64,000 bases of DNA from Pedobacter steynii (lineage in GTDB: Bacteria; Bacteroidota; Bacteroidia; Sphingobacteriales; Sphingobacteriaceae): contig NZ_CP017141.1 in assembly GCF_001721645.1 (NCBI RefSeq), forward strand, positions 3,968,001 through 4,032,000. The letters are read 5' to 3'. Positions within the stretch are counted from its first letter, which is position 1; each line of letters starts with the position of its first letter. The position numbers and the translations under genes were made by a program. Below the pieces are notes generated by a model. The model saw nothing but the letters and a program-made list of their open reading frames with translations. It did no database searches and was not told the origin of the DNA. This document shows positions 9,559 through 16,376 of this stretch, piece after piece.

Positions 9559-10200
9559 ATGACCGAAAAGAGCATTAGTGATTACATCAATGAATTATTT
9601 CCCCGGTTTGAACCTGCATTAAAGGAGGTGTTAATTAAAGAGGTAACCATAAAAGATTTTAAAGCTGCGGAGCTACTCCTGCAAACGGGCCAGTATTTCA
9701 GGTCTACGGTATTGGTCGTGAAAGGTAGAGTGAAACTTTATCGGGAGGGAACAGACGGTAATGAGTTTTTTATGTACGATCTTCAGCCTGGTGATGCCTG
9801 CGCACTTTCTATGATTTGTGCGGCAAAACAGGAATCCAGTAAGGTTCTGGGGAAAGCGGTAGAAGACAGCACGGTTTTAATGGTTCCGATTGAGCTGATG
9901 GACGAATTTATGAAACTGTATCCAAGCTGGTATTATTTTGTAATGGAAACTTACAGAGCCAGATTTGAAGAGCTACTGCAGGTAATCGATAGCATTGCCT
10001 TTAACGGACTGGATGTACGACTGGGCTTTTATCTTAAAAAACAAGGGGAACAACTGGCACTAAAACAGCTGAATTTAACACATCAGGAAATTGCCAACGA
10101 CCTGAACTCTTCCCGGGAAGTGATCTCCAGATTGCTTAAAAAAATGGAACAAAGAGGCGAAATCCGCCTGCATAGAAACTATATTCAATTATTAAACTAA
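9559..10200 (+). CDS. Crp/Fnr-family transcriptional regulator
   Basis: A 213-residue regulator: a cyclic-nucleotide-binding-like beta-barrel (about residues 20-125, with VLVVKGRVKLYREG and LQPGDACALS), a dimer helix, and a C-terminal winged helix with the recognition segment NLTHQEIANDLNSSREVISRLL split over about 155-190. I place the start at the ATG of MTEKSISDY, because an ATG 22 codons earlier would put a 9-bp inverted repeat and the likely promoter inside the gene. DACALSMICAA contains cysteines of the type that sense sulfide or redox state in related regulators (inference). It directly precedes sulfur-transport and persulfide genes whose promoters carry TGTGA-N6-TCAC sites. Confidence 0.9.
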   Translation: MTEKSISDYINELFPRFEPALKEVLIKEVTIKDFKAAELLLQTGQYFRSTVLVVKGRVKLYREGTDGNEFFMYDLQPGDACALSMICAAKQESSKVLGKAVEDSTVLMVPIELMDEFMKLYPSWYYFVMETYRARFEELLQVIDSIAFNGLDVRLGFYLKKQGEQLALKQLNLTHQEIANDLNSSREVISRLLKKMEQRGEIRLHRNYIQLLN

Positions 10201-10204
10201 CTCT

Positions 10205-10249
10205 TGTGACAAAAGTCACCGGATCTCAGACGAAGAATCTTCATCTTTG
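10205..10249 (+). promoter_or_regulatory. Crp/Fnr-type site plus -7 element, sulfur operon promoter 1
   Basis: TGTGACAAAAGTCACC (10205-10220) contains the perfect palindrome GTGAC-N4-GTCAC. CATCTTTG (10242-10249), one base off TAnnTTTG, begins 29.5 bases after its centre. No TTG -33 element is present; the site occupies that position, as in class-II activation. Same geometry as at 12054-12098. Confidence 0.7.
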
Positions 10250-10267
10250 TCTTAAAGCTTATTATTT

Positions 10268-11059
10268 ATGGAAGTTGTTGCATACCTGGCCTCAGCGCTG
10301 ATCGGTATTTCTTTAGGATTGGTTGGAGGAGGTGGGTCAATTCTGACCGTTCCTGTGCTGGTTTATCTTTTTGGAATTCCTCCCTTACTGTCTACCTCTT
10401 ATTCTTTATTCATCGTAGGATGTACCAGTCTGGTTGGTGCCTGGCAGAATTATAGAAATGGCCTGGTTCAGGTAAAAACAGCCTTCCTCTTTGGCATGAG
10501 CTCTATCACTACAGTCTGGCTCAGCCGGAAATTCCTGATTCCGGTGATCCCTCAGCATATCGCAACATTTGACCATTTTGAGCTGACAGAAAGAATGTTG
10601 ATGATGGGATTGTTTGCGATCCTGATGGTGACCGCTGCAATTGCCATGATCAGAAATGGAAAACAAGAGGAAGTTTTACAAAAAGAGAATGAAAAATTAA
10701 ATCTGCCAAAGTTGTTAATATATGGGGTAGGAATCGGCTTAACTACTGGTCTGTTAGGGGCGGGAGGCGGATTTTTACTGATCCCGACACTGGTGGTATT
10801 GGTGGGGCTTCCAATGAAAGAAGCCATTGGAACTTCCCTTTTTATCATTGCACTGAACTCATTAATTGGGTTTTCAGGAGACTTTGGACATTTTAAAATC
10901 GACTGGTTATTTTTACTTAAAATTACCGCGATTGCCGTTGCCGGAATTTTTATCGGCAGTAAAATAAATACGAAAGTAAACAGTAAAAGGCTAAAAACGG
11001 GCTTTGGATGGTTTGTATTACTCATGGGGACATATATCCTCTTAAAAGAAATTCTTTAA
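10268..11059 (+). CDS. TauE/SafE-family sulfite/organosulfur exporter
   Basis: A 263-residue inner-membrane protein with about eight hydrophobic helices in two halves. Each half starts with a glycine-rich signature: GLVGGGGSILTVP at 17-29 and GLLGAGGGFLLIP in the second half. This repeat defines TauE/SafE permeases, which export sulfite, sulfoacetate or related anions. It is the first gene of a rightward operon: only 4 bases separate it from the YeeE-like gene. Its promoter has a Crp/Fnr-type site. In the context of a persulfide dioxygenase, which makes sulfite, export of sulfite is the natural reading (inference). Confidence 0.92.
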   Translation: MEVVAYLASALIGISLGLVGGGGSILTVPVLVYLFGIPPLLSTSYSLFIVGCTSLVGAWQNYRNGLVQVKTAFLFGMSSITTVWLSRKFLIPVIPQHIATFDHFELTERMLMMGLFAILMVTAAIAMIRNGKQEEVLQKENEKLNLPKLLIYGVGIGLTTGLLGAGGGFLLIPTLVVLVGLPMKEAIGTSLFIIALNSLIGFSGDFGHFKIDWLFLLKITAIAVAGIFIGSKINTKVNSKRLKTGFGWFVLLMGTYILLKEIL

Positions 11060-11063
11060 AATT

Positions 11064-11621
11064 ATGATAGACTTCATCAGACAACCCTGGCCCTGGTATT
11101 TCTCTGGTTTTATGATCGCGCTGGTCATGCTCCTGTTGATCTTCTGGGGAAAATCATTTGGCTTTTCTGCTAACCTAAGGACCATCTGTAGTATGGCAGG
11201 GGCAGGAAAGAAGGTCAGATTCTTTAATTTTGACTGGAAGGCCCAACGCTGGAACCTGCTGTTTTTATTGGGATCCATTATTGGCGGATGGATTTCTGCT
11301 CAGTTTCTAAGTAACCCGAATGGCCTGGAATTGTCGCCAGAAACGATCACAGACCTGAAAACACTGGGTATTCATTTTAATGGCGCACTCAATCCCGACG
11401 AGCTGTTTTCCCTTAACGCACTGGCAGCGCCTAAAACATGGTTGCTGTTGTTGTCCGGAGGCATTCTGGTTGGATTTGGCTCCAGATATGCGGGTGGCTG
11501 TACCTCAGGACATGCAATCTCAGGCTTGTCAAATCTGCAACTGCCTTCTCTGATCGCGGTAATTGGCTTTTTTATCGGTGGATTGATCATGACCTGGGCA
11601 ATCCTCCCTTTTATCCTTTAA
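11064..11621 (+). CDS. YeeE/YedE-family sulfur transporter, first half
   Basis: A 185-residue membrane protein with about four or five hydrophobic segments. The signature SRYAGGCTSGHAISG holds Cys146; in the thiosulfate transporter TsuA (YeeE) and the PmpA-type proteins such buried cysteines relay the sulfur compound. A second cysteine (Cys42, NLRTICSMAG) is in the N-terminal half. It is about half the size of full-length YeeE; the other half is encoded by the next gene, 12 bases downstream. It probably imports or exports thiosulfate or another reduced sulfur species together with that partner. Confidence 0.88.
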   Translation: MIDFIRQPWPWYFSGFMIALVMLLLIFWGKSFGFSANLRTICSMAGAGKKVRFFNFDWKAQRWNLLFLLGSIIGGWISAQFLSNPNGLELSPETITDLKTLGIHFNGALNPDELFSLNALAAPKTWLLLLSGGILVGFGSRYAGGCTSGHAISGLSNLQLPSLIAVIGFFIGGLIMTWAILPFIL

Positions 11622-11633
11622 AAAATTGAAAAC

Positions 11634-12047
11634 ATGAAGTCAGTAAAATATATACTTGCCGGAATACTTTTCGGCATCATCATGACCAAATCTGAAGCCC
11701 TGTCCTGGTTCAGGATCTATGAAATGTTTCGCTTCGAGTCGTTTCAGATGTATGGCATTATCGGAACAGCTGTTGTTCTTGGCGTAATTTCCGTTTTCTT
11801 GATTAAAAAAATGCATTGGAAAGATTCTGAACACCAGCCAATTCTGTTTAAGGATAAAGAACCTCCATATACAAAGTACATCATCGGCGGGACGATATTT
11901 GGTTTGGGATGGGCCTTAACGGGAGCATGCCCGGGGCCGATGTTTGTGAACCTTGGCTACGGTTATCTGACCATGGCCATTGTGATTGTCGGTGCTTTGC
12001 TGGGAACCTTCCTGTATGGGCTGATTAAAGATAAATTACCTCATTGA
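11634..12047 (+). CDS. YeeE/YedE-family partner subunit (DUF6691-like)
   Basis: A 137-residue membrane protein with about four hydrophobic helices. The motif WALTGACPGPMFVNLGYG holds Cys99 and parallels GGCTSGH of the preceding protein. Pairs of such short YeeE-type proteins (PmpA/PmpB in the BigR sulfide-detoxification operons of Xylella and Agrobacterium) are thought to form one sulfur channel; this pair has the same order. The start MKSVKYILAG gives an immediate first helix. A Crp/Fnr-type site follows 7 bases after the stop, so the next gene can also be transcribed separately. Confidence 0.87.
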   Translation: MKSVKYILAGILFGIIMTKSEALSWFRIYEMFRFESFQMYGIIGTAVVLGVISVFLIKKMHWKDSEHQPILFKDKEPPYTKYIIGGTIFGLGWALTGACPGPMFVNLGYGYLTMAIVIVGALLGTFLYGLIKDKLPH

Positions 12048-12053
12048 GCGATG

Positions 12054-12098
12054 TGTGACTTTCATCACTAAAAAAGCAGTCAATAATACTCAGATTTG
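12054..12098 (+). promoter_or_regulatory. Crp/Fnr-type site plus -7 element, sulfur operon promoter 2
   Basis: TGTGACTTTCATCACT (12054-12069) fits TGTGA-N6-TCAC. CAGATTTG (12091-12098), again CAnnTTTG, begins 29.5 bases after the site centre, identical to the promoter at 10205. There is no TTG -33 element. Confidence 0.7.
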
Positions 12099-12133
12099 CA
12101 TAGATAAAGGGTTTTACGTTAAAAAAAATAAAG

Positions 12134-13489
12134 ATGATTATAGAACAATTTAAAGATGAATTTTTAGCCCATTATAGTTATGCTATAGTTAGTGAATGTG
12201 AACAGAAGATCGTTCTGATCGATCCTTCACGTAATCCGGAGCCTTATTATGAGTTTGCAAAACAGTTTGAAGCAGAGATCATTGGGGTGATAGAAACTCA
12301 TCCCCACGCTGATTTTGTGAGCAGTCACCTGGAAATTCATCAGCATACCGGCGCTACCATATATGCACATAGTTTAACAGGAGTTGCTTATCCTTTTACC
12401 CCTTTTGATGAAGGGGAGGAAATCAATTTCGGTAAAATAAAACTGAAAAGCCTGCATACTCCGGGGCATTCTCCTGATAGCATATCTATTGTGCTGGAGC
12501 ATAATGGTCAGGATAAAGCGGTATTCACGGGAGATACTTTGTTTATAGGTGATTGCGGCAGACCTGACCTGAGAGAGTCGGTAGGGAACCTGCAGGCAAA
12601 AAGAGAGGAGCTGGCTAAAAAAATGTTCCATTCCCTCAGAGATAAAATGATGAAACTGGATGATGATGTGCTGGTTTATCCTGCCCATGGCTCAGGAACA
12701 TTATGTGGTAAAGCACTTAGTACGGCAAATTCAAGTACTATAGGAGCAGAAAAGGTGGGTAACTGGTCCTTACAGGAGATGACCGAGGAAGATTTTGTGA
12801 AAGAACTGACTACAGATCAACCTTTCATTCCTAAATATTTTGGCTTCGATGTGGACCTCAACAGGAAAGGTGCAGCTGAATTTAAACCGCAAATAGAAAA
12901 AGTGAAGACGATAGTTAATCCTGATCCTGAATCACTCAACCCGGCTATTGTAGTGGTGGATACCCGTCCGGAAAATCTGTTTAAAGAAGGGCATCTGCCG
13001 GGAGCAATAAATATTGTGTATGGTAAGAAATTTGAAACCTGGTTGGGAAGTATTGTTAAACCTGCTGAACGTTTTTATCTGACAGCAGCAAATGAGGAAC
13101 AGTTGCAGGAACTGATCGGTCGTACGGCAAGTATCGGTTATGAGGATTTTATTGAAGCTGCATTTGTAACCCATACCGGTGATGTAATTATGCCGGTAAT
13201 GCCTTTGGAATATTTTATGGCCAGTCCGGATGATTTCACCATCATTGATGTTAGAAATGAGAATGAGGTGAAAAAGAAAACCGTCTTCAAAGGTTCTTTA
13301 AATATTCCGCTGGGCGAATTAAGGGAGCGTATTAAAGAAGTTCCGGCAGGAAAGCCCATTGTGGTGCATTGTGCAGGAGGAAGCAGAAGCGCAGCAGGAA
13401 GCAGCATTATTGCTGCGGAATTAGGGGCCGAAATTCCGGTGTACGATTTAGGAGGAGCAGTCCGCGATTTTAATCAGGCAGAAAAATAG
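12134..13489 (+). CDS. MBL-fold persulfide dioxygenase fused to rhodanese domains
   Basis: A 451-residue fusion. The MBL domain (1 to about 250) resembles ETHE1/PDO persulfide dioxygenases, which use one iron to oxidise glutathione persulfide to sulfite: ETHPHADFVSSH, TGDTLFIGDCGRPDLR and YPAHGSGTLCGK. The usual HxHxDH reads HPHADF (His56, His58, Asp60, Phe61); the lost histidine belongs to the second metal site, which mononuclear PDOs do not need. The first rhodanese domain (about 265-355) has no catalytic cysteine (FYLTAANEEQ). The second (about 365-451) has VHCAGGSRSA with Cys413 and should be active in sulfur transfer. It has its own Crp/Fnr-type promoter downstream of the sulfur transporters. 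Cytoplasmic. Confidence 0.92.
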   Translation: MIIEQFKDEFLAHYSYAIVSECEQKIVLIDPSRNPEPYYEFAKQFEAEIIGVIETHPHADFVSSHLEIHQHTGATIYAHSLTGVAYPFTPFDEGEEINFGKIKLKSLHTPGHSPDSISIVLEHNGQDKAVFTGDTLFIGDCGRPDLRESVGNLQAKREELAKKMFHSLRDKMMKLDDDVLVYPAHGSGTLCGKALSTANSSTIGAEKVGNWSLQEMTEEDFVKELTTDQPFIPKYFGFDVDLNRKGAAEFKPQIEKVKTIVNPDPESLNPAIVVVDTRPENLFKEGHLPGAINIVYGKKFETWLGSIVKPAERFYLTAANEEQLQELIGRTASIGYEDFIEAAFVTHTGDVIMPVMPLEYFMASPDDFTIIDVRNENEVKKKTVFKGSLNIPLGELRERIKEVPAGKPIVVHCAGGSRSAAGSSIIAAELGAEIPVYDLGGAVRDFNQAEK

Positions 13490-13513
13490 GCTTAATAACC
13501 TTAAGACAATACG

Positions 13514-14017
13514 ATGGCAGTTCCCCTTGATAAAGAAGCGCTCCTAACCGCAATCCAAACGAGTTATCAAAAGCTGAAAGGAGAGATCGCGCATATTTCC
13601 GAAGATCAGGCGATAAAAGCAGAACTGGAAGGACATGTAAAAGGTACAAAAATGACAGTACTGAACCTGCTGTCATACCTTTGTGGATGGGCGGAATTGG
13701 TACTGAAGTGGGAGAAAGGAAAGAAAGAGGGCCGGCCGGTCGACTTTCCGGAAACCGGATATAAATGGAATGAGTTGGGAAAGCTGGCGCAAAAATTTTA
13801 TGTAGATTATGATGGAGACAACCTGGAAACGATTAGCCGCAAACTCGACCTGGCGGTAGAAAGGATCTTATCCCTGGTAAAAGAAAAAAGTAATGAAGAG
13901 CTGTATGGAGTGCCCTGGTACGATAAATGGACGATGGGAAGAATGATTCAGTTTAATACGGCTTCACCTTACGTTAATGCGAGAGGACGCATCCGCAGAT
14001 GGAAAAAGGAAGGATAA
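13514..14017 (+). CDS. ClbS/DfsB-family four-helix bundle protein
   Basis: A 167-residue soluble protein of the ClbS/DfsB (DUF1706) family. Diagnostic stretches are MTVLNLLSYLCGWAELVLKW, PVDFPETGYKWNELG and a C-terminal SPYVNARGRIRRWKK. ClbS protects colibactin producers by opening the toxin's cyclopropane; most relatives are uncharacterised. It starts 24 bases after the persulfide dioxygenase stop and may be cotranscribed, but nothing links its function to sulfur. No metal-binding DinB histidine triad is evident. Confidence 0.85.
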   Translation: MAVPLDKEALLTAIQTSYQKLKGEIAHISEDQAIKAELEGHVKGTKMTVLNLLSYLCGWAELVLKWEKGKKEGRPVDFPETGYKWNELGKLAQKFYVDYDGDNLETISRKLDLAVERILSLVKEKSNEELYGVPWYDKWTMGRMIQFNTASPYVNARGRIRRWKKEG

Positions 14018-14123
14018 ATGACCAATTTTTGCCTTAATCTTTGATTTAATTATTGTATAATCTAAATAATAATGTTATCTTCAAGTATATAAATGAAAGG
14101 GAATCACGAATTAATACGTTCTC

Positions 14124-14996
14124 CTACATAGTCTTCAGCAGCTCTTCAATAAAAAGGGTTGCTGATTTTTTTTTGAAAGCCCCCTTCTGCCATAGGATAA
14201 AAGCTTCTTTATGGAGTTCTTTTCCAATAATTGGAATGGCAATAAGGTTATCCCAGCCGGTAATTGCTTTTTCGTTAATGATCGTGATCCAGTTGCCAGT
14301 GTCGACGAGAGACAGCAGAGAATGAGTGTCGTTCATCTCGATTTTGATGTTGGGAATGATGTTGTTCTTTTTAAAAATCTGATCAAGCATGTCTCTTGAA
14401 CTGAATCCTTTATTGGCTAAAACCATTTCTTGCGGTCCGAGGTCTTTCAGGGAAATTTTACTCAGTTGTGCCAGTGGATGGCTTCTGGAAGTTACCATTT
14501 TGATTCGTGAAGTAAACAGCAACTGCATATCCAGGCCGTCATTGTCAGATTGTTCATGGAAAGCAAGGATAAAATCAAGGTCCGCATTTTTCAGCCTCAG
14601 TTCCAGCTCCCCTGCAATGCCGGATTCTATATGGAGTTTAATACCAGGATACTTTTTTGAAAAGGGCGTGAGCGAAGGCAGTAATAATGAGCTGAAAGCA
14701 TAAGTTACTCCGACCCTAAGCTCCCCGTTAACGAGATTGTTTAATTCAAATATGGCTTGCTTTGATTTTTTTACCTCCTGCAAAATCTGTCTTGCATGTT
14801 TCAGAAATAGTTTTCCCGCTTCGCTGAGCTGTACATGTTTACCTATCCGGTCAAACAGGGGCATTCCTAATTCTTCTTCCAGCTGTTTGATCTGCTGGGA
14901 TAAGGTAGACTGAGTGACAAAACACGCTGCAGCAGCATCCGTGAAATGCAGCAACTCTGCAGCTTTGATGAAATAATTCAGTTGTCTAAATTCCAT
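14124..14996 (-). CDS. LysR-family transcriptional regulator
   Basis: A 290-residue regulator. The N-terminal winged helix-turn-helix (1-60) reads MEFRQLNYFIKAAELLHFTD and STLSQQIKQLEEELG. The C-terminal part (about 90-290) is the periplasmic-binding-protein-like effector domain. It resembles the CynR/CysB-like group. It is divergent from an MFS transporter gene with 95 bases between the starts, the usual arrangement for a LysR regulator and its target. A 15-base palindrome at 15013-15027 is the likely binding site. Effector unknown. Confidence 0.93.
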   Translation of the reverse strand: MEFRQLNYFIKAAELLHFTDAAAACFVTQSTLSQQIKQLEEELGMPLFDRIGKHVQLSEAGKLFLKHARQILQEVKKSKQAIFELNNLVNGELRVGVTYAFSSLLLPSLTPFSKKYPGIKLHIESGIAGELELRLKNADLDFILAFHEQSDNDGLDMQLLFTSRIKMVTSRSHPLAQLSKISLKDLGPQEMVLANKGFSSRDMLDQIFKKNNIIPNIKIEMNDTHSLLSLVDTGNWITIINEKAITGWDNLIAIPIIGKELHKEAFILWQKGAFKKKSATLFIEELLKTM

Positions 14997-15012
14997 AATC
15001 GATCGGTTAAAC

Positions 15013-15027
15013 TAATCAATATGATTA
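15013..15027. promoter_or_regulatory. Palindromic operator candidate between LysR and MFS genes
   Basis: TAATCA-ATA-TGATTA is a perfect 6-bp inverted repeat, with T and A ends as expected of a LysR box. It lies 17 bases from the LysR start and 65 bases from the MFS start. Confidence 0.5.
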
Positions 15028-15091
15028 AAATTATCAATTTTACAAATATATAGTTAATGCCGAAATTTGAGCCATCACAGAAATAAATCCT

Positions 15092-16312
15092 ATGGCACTA
15101 TTCAGATCGCTTAAATCCAGAAACTTCAAGCTGTTTTTCTATGGACAATCCATTTCCTTAATTGGAACATGGATGCAGAAGACGGCAGTGAGCTGGTTGG
15201 TGTATCAATTGACAGGATCAGCGTTGTTGTTAGGGGTAGTGGGGTTTGTGAGCCTGATCCCCTCGCTGCTGCTTTCGCCTTATGCAGGCAGCCTGGTCGA
15301 CAGACATAACCGCTACCGGATCCTGGTTATTACGCAGATTGCATCCATGATGCAGGCGGGAGCATTGGCAGGAATCATATTTTTTGGATACCATAATATA
15401 CTCCTGATCGTTGTGCTGAGTCTTATCCAGGGGATCATCAATGCCTTTGACATGACCTGCCGACAGTCGTTGATGGTAGAAATGGTAGATGATAAAGAAG
15501 ACCTTCCGAATGCAATTGCGCTAAACTCCACGATGGTGAATTTTGCACGCATTGCGGGGCCGGCAGTAGCGGGAATTATCCTGAGTGCCTTTGGTACAGA
15601 TATCTGTTTCATCGGGAACTTTCTGAGTTATGTGCCGGTACTGATCTGTCTGTTTATGATGCGCCTCAATGTCACCGCGATCGGTAAATCGGAGAAAAGC
15701 ATCTGGACTGAACTGGAAGAAGGGTTTAAGTATGTATCCGGAGATAGAGACCTGAGTAGTATGATCCTCATACTTGGCATGAGCAGCTTGTTTGTGATGC
15801 CTTTTAATACCCTGATGCCCATGTTTGCAAAAGATATATTTAACGGTGATGCGCGGACTTTCAGCTGGTTTGAAAGCGCAGCCGGCCTGGGCTCTATCTT
15901 AAGTGCCATCTATCTGGCCAACCTTAAAAACAGCAATGGCCTGATCAAAATGGTGACGATAGCGGGAGTAATCCTGGGTGGAAGTCTGCTGTTCCTGGCC
16001 TACGCTCCTCAACTGCCCTTCGCCTTATTTTTTATGACACTGGCAGGAGTAGGGATGATGGCGCAGACCTCCGCAATCAATACGTATATACAAACACATT
16101 CAATTCCGGAGATGCGCGGCAGGGCAATTAGTTATTATGTAATGGCTTATCAGGGAATCATACCCATCGGTAGCCTGCTGATTGGCTGGGCCGCAAACCT
16201 GATAGGTCCGAGGCCGGCAATCTTCATTGAAGGGACGATCGGCATCACCGCAACTGTAGCTTTTATCATTTACCGAAGCAGGTATTCCCAAAGAAAGACG
16301 CTTAGCGTGTAA
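15092..16312 (+). CDS. MFS transporter, EntS-like drug/siderophore exporter group
   Basis: A 406-residue inner-membrane protein with about twelve hydrophobic helices. The N-terminal SLIGTWMQKTAVSWLVYQLT and the loop PYAGSLVDRHNRYRIL (motif-A-like GxLxDRxxR) place it with the MFS_3 group, which includes the enterobactin exporter EntS and many multidrug or macrolide pumps. Export by proton antiport is typical of the family. It is probably controlled by the divergent LysR regulator. Substrate unknown. Confidence 0.9.
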   Translation: MALFRSLKSRNFKLFFYGQSISLIGTWMQKTAVSWLVYQLTGSALLLGVVGFVSLIPSLLLSPYAGSLVDRHNRYRILVITQIASMMQAGALAGIIFFGYHNILLIVVLSLIQGIINAFDMTCRQSLMVEMVDDKEDLPNAIALNSTMVNFARIAGPAVAGIILSAFGTDICFIGNFLSYVPVLICLFMMRLNVTAIGKSEKSIWTELEEGFKYVSGDRDLSSMILILGMSSLFVMPFNTLMPMFAKDIFNGDARTFSWFESAAGLGSILSAIYLANLKNSNGLIKMVTIAGVILGGSLLFLAYAPQLPFALFFMTLAGVGMMAQTSAINTYIQTHSIPEMRGRAISYYVMAYQGIIPIGSLLIGWAANLIGPRPAIFIEGTIGITATVAFIIYRSRYSQRKTLSV

Positions 16313-16341
16313 TTCCTAACCTATAACTGGTCCCAATTACT

Positions 16342-16349
16342 TAACTTTG
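16342..16349 (+). promoter_or_regulatory. -7 promoter element of the S46 peptidase gene
   Basis: TAACTTTG matches TAnnTTTG 27 bases before the start codon; no well-spaced TTG is seen upstream. Confidence 0.5.
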
Positions 16350-16376
16350 GTGTATCACTAACTAATTTATTATATC

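Noticed and set aside
10552..11025. 157-codon minus-strand frame opposite the TauE/SafE gene
   Set aside because: It is antisense to a gene with clear family motifs; the frame is a codon-bias shadow.
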